DNA of 64,000 nucleotides from Fontibacterium sp038145245 (GTDB lineage: Bacteria; Pseudomonadota; Alphaproteobacteria; Pelagibacterales; Pelagibacteraceae), in contig JAYQPI010000001.1 in the NCBI GenBank assembly GCA_038145245.1, positions 28,137 through 92,136 of the forward strand, written 5' to 3'. Position numbers and translations under genes: made by a program. The notes beneath the pieces are model-generated. The model was not told the DNA's origin, did no database searches, and saw only the letters and a program-made list of their open reading frames with translations. This document shows, in pieces, positions 33,929-42,648 of this stretch (the first letter of the stretch is position 1; every line of letters starts with the position of its first letter).

Positions 33929-34754
33929 AAAAAAGATTGGTTATGCTTGTTTAATTGGCCCGACGAATGCTGGCAAGTCAACATTATTGAATACTATTTT
34001 TAAGAAAAAAATTTCAATAGTTTCTAATAAGGTTCAAACTACAAATTTTGCAATAGAAGTTGTTAAATATCATAAGGATAATAAGATTATTTTTGTTGAT
34101 ACTCCTGGATTGTATAACAAAAAAAATAATACAAATTTTCTAAATGACGTTAATGTTGAGGTTAAAAGATCAGATCTAATTGTAATAATTTTAGATATCT
34201 CCATTCATTTGTATTACGAAGATATTTTAGAAAAAATTATAAAAAATACAAAAAAACCAAAAATTTTAGTATTTAATAAAATTGATAAAGTTTCAAAATC
34301 GTTTGCAATTGAACAGATTAATAAGTCTAATTTTGTTAAAAATTTCAATGAAATTTATTACGTTTCGGCGTTAAAAAATAAAAACATAAACACTCTTTTA
34401 GACGCAATTGTTGCAAAACTTCCAGAGGGTAATTTTGAAAATTCTATTAACTTTGAGACAAATATTTCAAAAGATATTTTTTTTTCTGAACTTACAAGAG
34501 AAGCAATATTTAAGTATTTAAATCAAGAATTACCATATCAGATTAATGTAAAAACTTACAAATTTGAGAAAGAAAATAAAAATTATAAAATTTACCAAAT
34601 TATTTATGTCAAAAATATTAATCATAAAAAAATAGTTTTGGGAATAAAAGGAAATGTTATTAAAAAAATTGGAATTTCCGCTAGAAAAGAAATCGAAAAA
34701 TTATTTAAACATAAAGTCAGTTTATTTTTAGACGTACAAGTATCTAAGCAATGA
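33921..34754 (+). CDS. era: GTPase Era
   Basis: A 277-residue Era with a GTPase domain (GPTNAGKSTLLNTIFKKK, DTPGLYNKKN, NKIDKVSK) and a C-terminal KH domain (YKIYQIIYVKN, KIVLGIKGNVIKKIGISARK). Era binds the 3' end of 16S rRNA during 30S assembly. The N-terminus begins only eight residues before the P-loop, as usual. Overlaps recO by 4 nt in the rnc-era-recO run. Confidence 0.97.
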   Translation: MNKKKIGYACLIGPTNAGKSTLLNTIFKKKISIVSNKVQTTNFAIEVVKYHKDNKIIFVDTPGLYNKKNNTNFLNDVNVEVKRSDLIVIILDISIHLYYEDILEKIIKNTKKPKILVFNKIDKVSKSFAIEQINKSNFVKNFNEIYYVSALKNKNINTLLDAIVAKLPEGNFENSINFETNISKDIFFSELTREAIFKYLNQELPYQINVKTYKFEKENKNYKIYQIIYVKNINHKKIVLGIKGNVIKKIGISARKEIEKLFKHKVSLFLDVQVSKQ

Positions 34755-35401
34755 CTTGGAGCGATGAAGGGTATATCTTAGGGATTAATATTTACGGAGA
34801 AAACTCTTCTATTATAAGTATTCTTTCTAAAGATCATGGGCATCATAAAGGAATAATTTACGGCGGAACTTCATCTAAATTAAAAAAATTAATACACATT
34901 GGCAATAAGATTAAAGTCACTTGGAAATCAAAATCAGAAGATGCGATTGGTTATTATAATTTTGAATTGATTGATGCAGTAGCTCCAAAATATTTTGATA
35001 ATGATAAAAAACTTACAGCAATATTATCAACATCAAGTATTTGCTTAAAAATATTACCTGAAAGAAATGTGTATTTATCTGTTTATAATTCTTTCGAGGA
35101 TTTATTTAATTCTTTAAATTCTAATAATTTTTTTAAAAAATATGTTTTATGGGAGAGATTTTTGTTATCAGAATTAGGTTATAATCTTGATTTAGAAAAT
35201 AAAGATTCACTAAAACTATTTAATAAAAATATAAGTTATCCACAATATTTTTATGATAATTCAGCTCCCTTTACTGATAAAGACATCTACAATGGATTAT
35301 TAATTAATAAGCATCAATTATTAAATTATATTTTTGAGCCAAATAAAGTTAAATTTCCTTTTTATAGATTAAAATTAGAAAATTTTTTTAATGAAAAATA
35401 G
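34751..35401 (+). CDS. recO: DNA repair protein RecO
   Basis: A 216-residue RecO, the mediator that helps RecR load RecA on SSB-coated DNA. The N-terminal OB fold is recognised from WSDEGYILGINIYGENSSII and KDHGHHKGIIYGGTSSK; the helical middle contains YVLWERFLLSELGYNLDLE. The four-Cys zinc finger of some RecO proteins is not present. It is shorter than E. coli RecO (242). It overlaps era by 4 nt and parC by 11 nt. Confidence 0.9.
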   Translation: MTWSDEGYILGINIYGENSSIISILSKDHGHHKGIIYGGTSSKLKKLIHIGNKIKVTWKSKSEDAIGYYNFELIDAVAPKYFDNDKKLTAILSTSSICLKILPERNVYLSVYNSFEDLFNSLNSNNFFKKYVLWERFLLSELGYNLDLENKDSLKLFNKNISYPQYFYDNSAPFTDKDIYNGLLINKHQLLNYIFEPNKVKFPFYRLKLENFFNEK

Positions 35402-37643
35402 AGATAATATTTTAAATGCCTCTTTAGCGGTTGAGTTTAGTCAAAAATATTTAGCCTACGCATTATCTACTATTACGCATCGAGCATTACCTGATGTTAG
35501 AGATGGTTTAAAACCTGTTCATCGTCGATTGCTTTATGCGATGTATCTTCTAAACTTAGGTTCAAAGTTACAACCGAAAAAATCTGCAAGAGTCGTAGGG
35601 GATGTAATTGGTAAATTTCATCCTCATGGAGATCAATCTGTTTACGATGCATTAGTGAGGTTAGCTCAAGATTTTTCAATTCGATATCCATTAGTAAATG
35701 GCCAAGGGAATTTTGGTAATATTGATGGAGATAATGCAGCTGCAATGAGGTACACAGAAGCAAAACTTACTGAAATTTCTGAGCTTTTACTTGAAAATAT
35801 AGATGAAGAAACTGTAGATTTTAAAAGTACGTATGATGGTGATTTGCAAGAGCCATTAGTCTTCCCTGCAAAATTTCCAAATTTATTAGCAAATGGGGCT
35901 TCAGGAATTGCGGTTGGCATGGCTACAAGTATACCTCCGCATAACATTGTTGAAATTTGTGAAGGATTAAAGATTGTTAATCAAGACAAAAATGTTTCTA
36001 TCAAAGAATTATTAAAAGTATTGCCAGGACCTGATTTTCCAACGGGTGGAATTTTAAATAATAATAAGTCTGAAATATTAAAAGCTTATACAAGTGGAAA
36101 AGGTTTTTTTGAACTTAGGTCTTCATATAAGATTGAGGACTTAGGTAGGGGGCAGTATCAAATTTCGATTAATGAAATTCCTTATCAAGTAAGTAAATCA
36201 ACATTGATAGAAAAAATAGCGGACTTAATTATAAGTAAAAAAAATAAATTAATTGATAATGTTATAGATGAATCAGATCAATTAGTTCGCATTGTCATTC
36301 GTCCAAAAAATAGAAATGTTAAACCAGAAGTATTAATGGAAAGTTTATTTAGACAGACTGATTTGCAAGTAAGAATAGCTTTAAACATGAATGTTCTAAA
36401 TTCAAAACTTCAACCAAAAGTAATGTCGATTAAAGAAGTTTTAATTAATTTTTTATCCCATCGTTATGAAGTTTTAATAAGAAAATCTGAGTTTAGATTA
36501 AAAAATATTAAAAATAGAATAGAAATTTTAATTGGATTTATTAAAGTTTATCATAATTTAGATAAAATTATTAAAATTATTAGAAACGCAGAAGATCCAA
36601 AACTGCAATTAATTAAAAAATTTAAGTTTACTCAAAATCAAGTAAATGCAATTTTAGATATGCGTTTGAGAAATCTTAGAAAATTAGAAGAAAAAGAAAT
36701 TAAACAAGAGTATAAAGACTTATTATCGGAAAAAAACTATTTAACAAAATTACTTTCATCTAAATCATTACAAAAAAAAGAAATAGATAATGAAATTGAT
36801 TTTTTAATTAAAAAATTTAAGGACGATCCTCTACTTGGAAAAAGAAGGACAAAACTAGATAAATTTGGAAGTGTTAATGAAGAGATTTTTGATAACGAAA
36901 TTAAATCTGACGATCCTCTTACAATAACCATTCTCAAAAATGGTTTTATTAAATCACAGAAATCTTTTGTTAAAAATTTAGAAGAACAAATTGGCAATGA
37001 GAATACTTCTTTATTAATGCATGCTCGTTCTAATGATAAAATTATATTGGCATCAAATTTCGGCAAATTTTACACTATTGAAGCAGATAATATTGTAACA
37101 GGATCTTCAACAGGTAGACCAATTTCATCCTATCTAACACTTGCTGATAATGAGAAAATTATTGATAGTTTTAAATTTGATATTGAAGGTGAAATTTTTA
37201 TTTATACTAAAAATGGATACGGTTTTCTTACTTTAGAAAAAAATCTTGAAACCAATAAGAAAACTGGAAAAAAAGTAATGAATGTTAAAGCTGATGACAG
37301 TGTTGTTGGAGTTTCTAAAGTTATGAAAGATTCAGATTCAGTTGCTATTATTTGCGATTTAGATGGCAAATATAAGATGTTGGCATTTAATATTAGTGAA
37401 CTTCCAAAATTAGATAAAGGCAGAGGAGTTATTCTAGTAAAAGGTAGATCTTTAAAAATTGTTAATGCTACAGTATTTAACTCAAAATTAGTTATCAAAG
37501 ATCAAATAGATAAAACTTTGTTTGATAAATCTACAATTGAAGGGAATTACGGAAAGAGATCGCAGTCAGGAAAAGTTATTAAAAATTATAAAAATCAGAT
37601 TATGAATAGAAATTTTGATAATAATATCAGATGTCATTTGTAA
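35391..37643 (+). CDS. parC: DNA topoisomerase IV subunit A
   Basis: A 750-residue type IIA topoisomerase A subunit. The breakage-reunion domain has LPDVRDGLKPVHRRLLYAMY, GDVIGKFHPHGDQSVYDALV and the active Tyr in DGDNAAAMRYTEAKLTEI. NGASGIAVGMATSIPPHN is also typical. The C-terminal beta-pinwheel is ParC-like (NGYGFLTLEKNLETNKKTGK, KVMNVKADDSVVGVSK) and lacks a clear GyrA box, so I call it ParC. It decatenates daughter chromosomes. Its partner parE is not in the window. Follows recO with an 11-nt overlap. Confidence 0.93.
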   Translation: MKNRDNILNASLAVEFSQKYLAYALSTITHRALPDVRDGLKPVHRRLLYAMYLLNLGSKLQPKKSARVVGDVIGKFHPHGDQSVYDALVRLAQDFSIRYPLVNGQGNFGNIDGDNAAAMRYTEAKLTEISELLLENIDEETVDFKSTYDGDLQEPLVFPAKFPNLLANGASGIAVGMATSIPPHNIVEICEGLKIVNQDKNVSIKELLKVLPGPDFPTGGILNNNKSEILKAYTSGKGFFELRSSYKIEDLGRGQYQISINEIPYQVSKSTLIEKIADLIISKKNKLIDNVIDESDQLVRIVIRPKNRNVKPEVLMESLFRQTDLQVRIALNMNVLNSKLQPKVMSIKEVLINFLSHRYEVLIRKSEFRLKNIKNRIEILIGFIKVYHNLDKIIKIIRNAEDPKLQLIKKFKFTQNQVNAILDMRLRNLRKLEEKEIKQEYKDLLSEKNYLTKLLSSKSLQKKEIDNEIDFLIKKFKDDPLLGKRRTKLDKFGSVNEEIFDNEIKSDDPLTITILKNGFIKSQKSFVKNLEEQIGNENTSLLMHARSNDKIILASNFGKFYTIEADNIVTGSSTGRPISSYLTLADNEKIIDSFKFDIEGEIFIYTKNGYGFLTLEKNLETNKKTGKKVMNVKADDSVVGVSKVMKDSDSVAIICDLDGKYKMLAFNISELPKLDKGRGVILVKGRSLKIVNATVFNSKLVIKDQIDKTLFDKSTIEGNYGKRSQSGKVIKNYKNQIMNRNFDNNIRCHL

Positions 37644-37647
37644 TATT

Positions 37648-38100
37648 ATGAATATTTCTAATTATAAAAAAGTTTTATCAAAATATGCTACTGGAATTAC
37701 AGTTGTAACAAAAAAAGATAAAAGTAATTTAATTACAGGTATTACAGTTAATTCCTTTGTATCTATATCTTTAAAGCCACCTTATATTTCTTGGAGTTTA
37801 GATAAAAAAACTTCTAATTTTAAAAAATTTAAAGATTTAAAATTTTTTAATATTTATTTTTTATCTGCAAAGCAAATAAATGTTTCAAATTATTTTTCAG
37901 CGACTAATGAAATAAAAAAAGATTCCTTAATAGCAAAAAATTTATTAAAATATAATTTGGTAGAACTTAATTGCAAAACAATAAAAACTTTAAATATTGG
38001 TGACCATTTATTTTTTATTGCTAGAGTCATTAAATTTAATCTAAAAAAAGAAAAAAAACCTCTAATATATTTTTCAAGTAAATATCAAAAATTATTTTGA
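37648..38100 (+). CDS. Flavin reductase-like domain protein
   Basis: A 150-residue protein with the FMN-binding split-barrel fold of flavin reductases (HpaC/RutF group): KVLSKYATGITVVTKKD, TGITVNSFVSISLKPPYISW (FMN phosphate loop), then GDHLFFIARVIKFNL. Such enzymes supply reduced FMN to a partner monooxygenase, but none is nearby. The ATG at 37648, 4 nt after parC, is preferred over an in-frame start inside parC. The 3' end overlaps convergent hemB by 9 nt. Confidence 0.87.
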   Translation: MNISNYKKVLSKYATGITVVTKKDKSNLITGITVNSFVSISLKPPYISWSLDKKTSNFKKFKDLKFFNIYFLSAKQINVSNYFSATNEIKKDSLIAKNLLKYNLVELNCKTIKTLNIGDHLFFIARVIKFNLKKEKKPLIYFSSKYQKLF

Positions 38101-39075
38101 TAAGTATTTTTCAATTACCTCATTTGCAAAGTACGAGACAATTGCGTTTGCTCCAGCTCTTTTAAAACTATAAATTACTTCAAGAATAATATCTTCATTT
38201 GCAATCGACGATTTAATTCCATTTTTTATTAAACTATATTCGCCAGAAACATTATAAGCAAAGACAGGCACATTAAATTTTTGTTTTATTTTATAAATAA
38301 TATCAAGATATGCTAAAGCTGGTTTTACCATTACAAAATCAGCTCCTTCGTCTAAATCTAATTTAACTTCTAATAAAGCCTCATCTGAATTTTTATAATC
38401 CATTTGATAAGTTTTTTTATCAGATTTAAGCGTTGTAGATGTTCCAACCGCATCTCGAAATGGTGAATAAAAATTAGAAGCATACTTAACCGCATACGAT
38501 AATATTTGTACGTTAAAAAATTTATTTTTTTCTAAAGCATTTCTTATTAAACCAATTCGTCCGTCCATCATGTCTGATGGAGCAATAATATCGCAACCAG
38601 CTTGGGCTTGTATTAAAGCTTGTTTGATTAAAATTTTATTAGTTTCGTCATTATCAATTTCATTATCTATAACAAGCCCGTCGTGACCATGAGAAGTGTA
38701 AGGATCTAATGCAACATCACACATTACTCCGATATTTTTATTTAATTTTTTTACTTCATGTATCGCATTACAAACTACATTATTTTTATTTAAAGCTTCA
38801 GTTCCTTTGATATTCTTTTTAGAACTTTCAATTAGTGGAAAAATAGCGACGGCTGGTATTTCGTTTTTTGATGTTCTTGAAATTATTTCATCTAATCTAT
38901 CTACAGAATATCTATAAATTCCAGGCATAGATTTAATTTCTTGCTTCTTATTTTTGCCTTCGCAAACAAAAATAGGCATTATAAAATCTGATTTATCAAG
39001 ATAAGTGTCATTTATTAGTCTTCTGGACCAATCTGATTTTCTATTTCTTCTTAATCTTGTATTGGGAAATTTCAT
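38092..39075 (-). CDS. hemB: Delta-aminolevulinic acid dehydratase (porphobilinogen synthase)
   Basis: A 327-residue HemB that joins two 5-aminolevulinates into porphobilinogen. NRKSDWSRRLINDTYLDKSD starts the barrel; the Schiff-base Lys is in ADFVMVKPALAYLDII and the other Lys in the region around YSPFRDAVGTSTTLKSDKK. The metal loop reads DVALDPYTSHGHDGLV, so the three zinc Cys of the zinc-type enzyme are absent, which points to a magnesium-type enzyme. Divergent from hemA, the preceding step. Confidence 0.96.
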   Translation of the reverse strand: MKFPNTRLRRNRKSDWSRRLINDTYLDKSDFIMPIFVCEGKNKKQEIKSMPGIYRYSVDRLDEIISRTSKNEIPAVAIFPLIESSKKNIKGTEALNKNNVVCNAIHEVKKLNKNIGVMCDVALDPYTSHGHDGLVIDNEIDNDETNKILIKQALIQAQAGCDIIAPSDMMDGRIGLIRNALEKNKFFNVQILSYAVKYASNFYSPFRDAVGTSTTLKSDKKTYQMDYKNSDEALLEVKLDLDEGADFVMVKPALAYLDIIYKIKQKFNVPVFAYNVSGEYSLIKNGIKSSIANEDIILEVIYSFKRAGANAIVSYFANEVIEKYLSK

Positions 39076-39081
39076 TTGAAT

Positions 39082-39109
39082 TTTATATTTAATGCGACAA
39101 TACAGTAAA
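39082..39109 (-). promoter_or_regulatory. Candidate hemB promoter
   Basis: On the minus strand, TTTACT (complement of 39104-39109) and TATAAA (complement of 39082-39087) are separated by 16 nt. The -10-like box ends 6 nt before the hemB ATG, so the transcript would be leaderless or nearly so. It lies in the 78-nt hemB-hemA divergent gap. The -35 match is partial; treat as a candidate only. Confidence 0.3.
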
Positions 39110-39153
39110 AGTATATATTTGAAAAAAGTATTTTCTATAAGGTAATATTAGTT

Positions 39154-40374
39154 ATGAGCATAGATTACGATCTTATTTTTAACAATGCATTAAAAGGTTT
39201 AAGACAAGAAGGTCGTTATAGAATTTTTAATAATATTACTCGAAAAAAAGGAGAATTCCCTAAAGCAGTTTATAACAATCAATATGGTATTAAATCAGAT
39301 GTTACTATCTGGTGCAGTAATGATTATTTAGGAATGGGTCAAAATCCTTTAGTCGTTGATGCATTCGTAAATGCAGTTAATTTAGTTGGCGCCGGTGCTG
39401 GAGGAACAAGAAATATTTCTGGAACTTCAAATTATCATGTTGAATTAGAGAATGAATTAGCAAGGTTTCACAATAAAGATGGCGCTTTAATTTTTACATC
39501 TGGATATATTGCTAATGAATGCGCATTAAGCACGTTAGCTAAATTTTTACCTAACTGCATAATTTTTTCTGATGAAAATAATCATGCATCAATGATCGAA
39601 GGTATTAGAAAAGGAAATTCTGATAAATTTATTTGGAAACATAATGATGTTGATCATTTAGAATATCTTTTGAAAAATTCGAATAAAGATCATCCAAAAA
39701 TTGTAGCATTTGAATCTGTTTATTCAATGGATGGTGATTTTGCCCCAATAGAAAAAATATTAGAAATTTCAAAAAAATATAATGCTCTTACTTATCTTGA
39801 TGAAGTTCATGGAGTTGGTTTATATGGAAAAAATGGAGGTGGCTTATCTGAACAACTTGGTCTTACATCTGAAATAGACATTATAGAAGGAACACTTGCA
39901 AAAGGTTTTGGATTAATGGGAGGTTATATTACAGCAAAATATAATATTATTGATGTCATCCGATCCTTTGCTCCAGGATTCATTTTTACAACTTCTTTGC
40001 CGCCAAGTTTAGCCGCAGCAGCAGTAGCTAGCATTCGTTATGTAAAGAATAATTATAGTTTAAGAGAAGCGCTTTATGAAAGAGCAGAGAAGTTAAAAAA
40101 ACTAATGATATCAAGAAATTTGCCAATTATTAAAAATAATAGTCATATAGTTCCTTTGTTAGTAAAGGATCCTGTTCGATGTAAAGAAATTTCAGATATT
40201 TTATTGAATAATTATTCAATTTACGTTCAGCCTATTAATTATCCAACTGTTCCTAAGGGATTAGAGAGACTTAGATTTACTCCAACTCCGTTACATGATG
40301 ATTCTAAGCTAGAATTTCTTGTGAATGCTCTTGATCAAATTTGGAAAGAATTAAAACTTTCAAGAGCGGCTTAA
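39154..40374 (+). CDS. hemA: 5-aminolevulinate synthase (C4 pathway)
   Basis: A 406-residue PLP enzyme that makes 5-aminolevulinate from glycine and succinyl-CoA, characteristic of alphaproteobacteria. Motifs: WCSNDYLGMGQNPLVV, GAGAGGTRNISGTSNYH, FSDENNHASMIEGIRKG, FESVYSMDGDFAPI, YLDEVHGVGLYGKNGGG and the PLP Lys in IEGTLAKGFGLMGGYI. SFAPGFIFTTSLPPSLAAAA follows. The pathway assignment over other oxoamine synthases rests on these signatures and on divergent hemB. A weak AAGG lies about 11 nt before the ATG. Confidence 0.96.
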   Translation: MSIDYDLIFNNALKGLRQEGRYRIFNNITRKKGEFPKAVYNNQYGIKSDVTIWCSNDYLGMGQNPLVVDAFVNAVNLVGAGAGGTRNISGTSNYHVELENELARFHNKDGALIFTSGYIANECALSTLAKFLPNCIIFSDENNHASMIEGIRKGNSDKFIWKHNDVDHLEYLLKNSNKDHPKIVAFESVYSMDGDFAPIEKILEISKKYNALTYLDEVHGVGLYGKNGGGLSEQLGLTSEIDIIEGTLAKGFGLMGGYITAKYNIIDVIRSFAPGFIFTTSLPPSLAAAAVASIRYVKNNYSLREALYERAEKLKKLMISRNLPIIKNNSHIVPLLVKDPVRCKEISDILLNNYSIYVQPINYPTVPKGLERLRFTPTPLHDDSKLEFLVNALDQIWKELKLSRAA

Positions 40375-40439
40375 TATATAAAAAATCATTAATTATCTTT
40401 TTAATATACAAGCTATTTTGAAGTTGGTAATTAACTGTT

Positions 40440-40883
40440 GTGCCTAAATCATTAACTAAATCAATCATTATAGCCTCAGATCATGCAGGTTTTTTAATGA
40501 AAGAAAAAGTTAAAATACTATTAAATAAGTCTAAAATTAAATCACATGATCTTGGAACCTTCTCAGAAGAAAGAGTTGATTATCCAGACTATGCTAAAAA
40601 ACTTGCACTGTTAGTCAAAAAAAAATCTTTATTTGGAATATTAATTTGTGGTTCTGGTATTGGAATTTCTATTGCAGCAAATAGGTTTAAAAAAGTAAGA
40701 GCAGCAGTTTGTTATAATCAAATATCAGCGTCCTTGGCTAGAAAACATAACAATGCTAATGTATTATGTCTCGGTGCTAGATTAATTAATTTTAAAAACG
40801 CTAAAAAAATTATAAACACTTTTATTAGCACTAAATTTGAAGGCGGCAGACATACAGCTAGAGTTAAAAAATTAGATAAATAA
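40440..40883 (+). CDS. rpiB: Ribose-5-phosphate isomerase B
   Basis: A 147-residue RpiB/LacAB-type isomerase interconverting ribose 5-phosphate and ribulose 5-phosphate. Motifs: IIIASDHAGFLMKEKVKILL, HDLGTFSEERVDYPDYAKK, GILICGSGIGISIAANRFKK (catalytic Cys in CGSG) and RKHNNANVLCLGARL. It begins with GTG at 40440, the only suitable start close to the conserved IIIASDH. It lies 65 nt after hemA; glyA follows after 2 nt, a common alphaproteobacterial pair. Confidence 0.95.
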   Translation: MPKSLTKSIIIASDHAGFLMKEKVKILLNKSKIKSHDLGTFSEERVDYPDYAKKLALLVKKKSLFGILICGSGIGISIAANRFKKVRAAVCYNQISASLARKHNNANVLCLGARLINFKNAKKIINTFISTKFEGGRHTARVKKLDK

Positions 40884-40885
40884 CT

Positions 40886-42184
40886 ATGAGTTCAGAGAAC
40901 AAAATTAACAAAAAACCTATTGAAGAATTTTTTAATTCTAATTTAAAGACCTCAGACCCTGATATTTTTAATTCAATTGAGAAAGAATTTTCACGTCAGC
41001 AAAATCATATAGAGTTAATCGCTTCTGAAAATATTGTTTCAAAAGCTGTATTAGAAGCTCAAGGATCCGTTTTAACCAACAAATATGCCGAAGGATATAG
41101 CGGTAAAAGATATTATGGTGGTTGTGAATATGTTGATATTGCAGAAGACTTAGCTGTTGAGAGAGTAAAAAAATTATTTAAATGTAATTTTGCAAATGTT
41201 CAACCTCACTCAGGAGCTCAAGCAAATGGAGCTGTTTTTTTAGCTTTAATTAAACCTGGTGACACAATTTTAGGAATGGGAATTGATCAGGGCGGACATT
41301 TAACGCACGGAGCTGCGCCTGCAATGTCAGGTAAATGGTTTAATGCTATTGCTTATGGAGTTAGAAAAGATAATGGTTTAATTGATTATGACGCAGTTAG
41401 AGATTTAGCAATTAAACATAAACCAAAATTAATTATTGCTGGTGGAAGCGCATATTCAAGAATAATTGATTTTAAAATTTTTAAAGATATTGCAAAACAA
41501 GTAGGTGCTTACTTGTTAGTGGATATGGCTCATTTTTCAGGTTTAGTTGCAGGAGGTGTTTATCCAAATCCAATCGAGCATGCTGATGTAGTTACTTCTA
41601 CAACACATAAAGTTTTGCGTGGACCTAGAGGTGGATTGATTCTTACTAATAATGAAGAGTTAGCAAAAAAAATTAATTCAGCTGTATTTCCAGGATTGCA
41701 AGGTGGACCATTAATGCACGTAATAGCAGCTAAGGCTGTTTGTTTTAAGGAAGCTTTATCGGATGATTTTAAATCGTACACAAAATCAGTCGTTGCTAAT
41801 GCAAAAGTTTTGTCAGAAACTCTAAAAAATTTAGGTTATACGATTTTTTCAGGTGGAACTGATACACACTTAATACTTATAGATTTGAGACCACTTAAAT
41901 TAACTGGAAAAGATGCATCAGATTCTTTAGGCAGAGCAAATATAACATGCAATAAGAACGGTATTCCTTATGATGATCAAAAGCCTTGGATTACTTCAGG
42001 AATAAGATTAGGGACACCTGCATGCACTACAAGAGGATTTTCCTTAAATGAATTTAAAACAGTTGGAATTTTAATTGATCAAATTTTAAAGGGATTAATT
42101 AATAATAACAGCAATAAAATAGAAAAAGAAGTACAAGAAAAAGTAAAAAATTTATGTGCCGCTTTTCCAATCTATAACTTTTAA
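40886..42184 (+). CDS. glyA: Serine hydroxymethyltransferase
   Basis: A 432-residue PLP enzyme interconverting serine and glycine with tetrahydrofolate, the main source of one-carbon units. Motifs: QQNHIELIASENIVSKAVLE, TNKYAEGYSGKRYYGGCEYV, ANVQPHSGAQANGAVFLAL, MAHFSGLVAGGVYPNP, and the PLP Lys in VVTSTTHKVLRGPRGGLI. The glycine it makes could feed HemA. There is no room for a riboswitch, as rpiB ends 2 nt upstream. nrdR follows after 5 nt. Confidence 0.98.
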   Translation: MSSENKINKKPIEEFFNSNLKTSDPDIFNSIEKEFSRQQNHIELIASENIVSKAVLEAQGSVLTNKYAEGYSGKRYYGGCEYVDIAEDLAVERVKKLFKCNFANVQPHSGAQANGAVFLALIKPGDTILGMGIDQGGHLTHGAAPAMSGKWFNAIAYGVRKDNGLIDYDAVRDLAIKHKPKLIIAGGSAYSRIIDFKIFKDIAKQVGAYLLVDMAHFSGLVAGGVYPNPIEHADVVTSTTHKVLRGPRGGLILTNNEELAKKINSAVFPGLQGGPLMHVIAAKAVCFKEALSDDFKSYTKSVVANAKVLSETLKNLGYTIFSGGTDTHLILIDLRPLKLTGKDASDSLGRANITCNKNGIPYDDQKPWITSGIRLGTPACTTRGFSLNEFKTVGILIDQILKGLINNNSNKIEKEVQEKVKNLCAAFPIYNF

Positions 42185-42189
42185 TTTTT

Positions 42190-42648
42190 GTGATTTGTCC
42201 ATTTTGTAAAGAAAAAGAAACTTCAGTAATTGATTCAAGACCTACCGAGGATGGAACTGTCATTCGAAGAAGAAGAGAATGTAGCTGTAAACAAAGATTT
42301 ACTACCTTCGAAAGAGTGCAGCTAAGAGAATTAGTTGTTGTCAAAAAAAATGGAAGAAAGTCAACTTTTGACAGAGAAAAATTAGCAAAATCTATTAATA
42401 TTGCATTAAGAAAAAGACCGGTAGATAGCGACACAATAGAAAAATTTATCTCTAAAATTTACAGAAATTTAGAAGATTTAGGTCAAGCTGAAATATTATC
42501 TAGCACAATTGGAAAATATGTGATGGAAGGTTTAAAAGAACTTGATCCCGTTGCCTATGTTCGTTTCGCTTCTGTATATACTAACTTTAAAGAGGCAAAA
42601 GATTTTGAGCAATTTGTAGATCAACTTAATGTTCCTTCAAAAAAATAA
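42190..42648 (+). CDS. nrdR: Transcriptional repressor NrdR, variant zinc ribbon
   Basis: A 152-residue NrdR starting with GTG at 42190. It has a zinc ribbon (CPFCKEKETSVIDSRPTED ... RRRRECSCKQRFTTFERV) and an ATP-cone domain (VVKKNGRKSTFDREKLAKSI). NrdR represses ribonucleotide reductase genes according to ATP/dATP. The second zinc knuckle reads Cys31-Ser-Cys33 (CxC) where the family normally has CxxC, one residue short. I see no NrdR box in the window. Overlaps ribD by 20 nt. Confidence 0.95.
   Translation: MICPFCKEKETSVIDSRPTEDGTVIRRRRECSCKQRFTTFERVQLRELVVVKKNGRKSTFDREKLAKSINIALRKRPVDSDTIEKFISKIYRNLEDLGQAEILSSTIGKYVMEGLKELDPVAYVRFASVYTNFKEAKDFEQFVDQLNVPSKK

Noticed and set aside
35497..35947. 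Minus-strand frames opposite parC
   Set aside because: Shadows of the conserved GyrA/ParC breakage-reunion domain.
40884..40885. Glycine riboswitch ahead of glyA
   Set aside because: Only 2 nt lie between rpiB and glyA.
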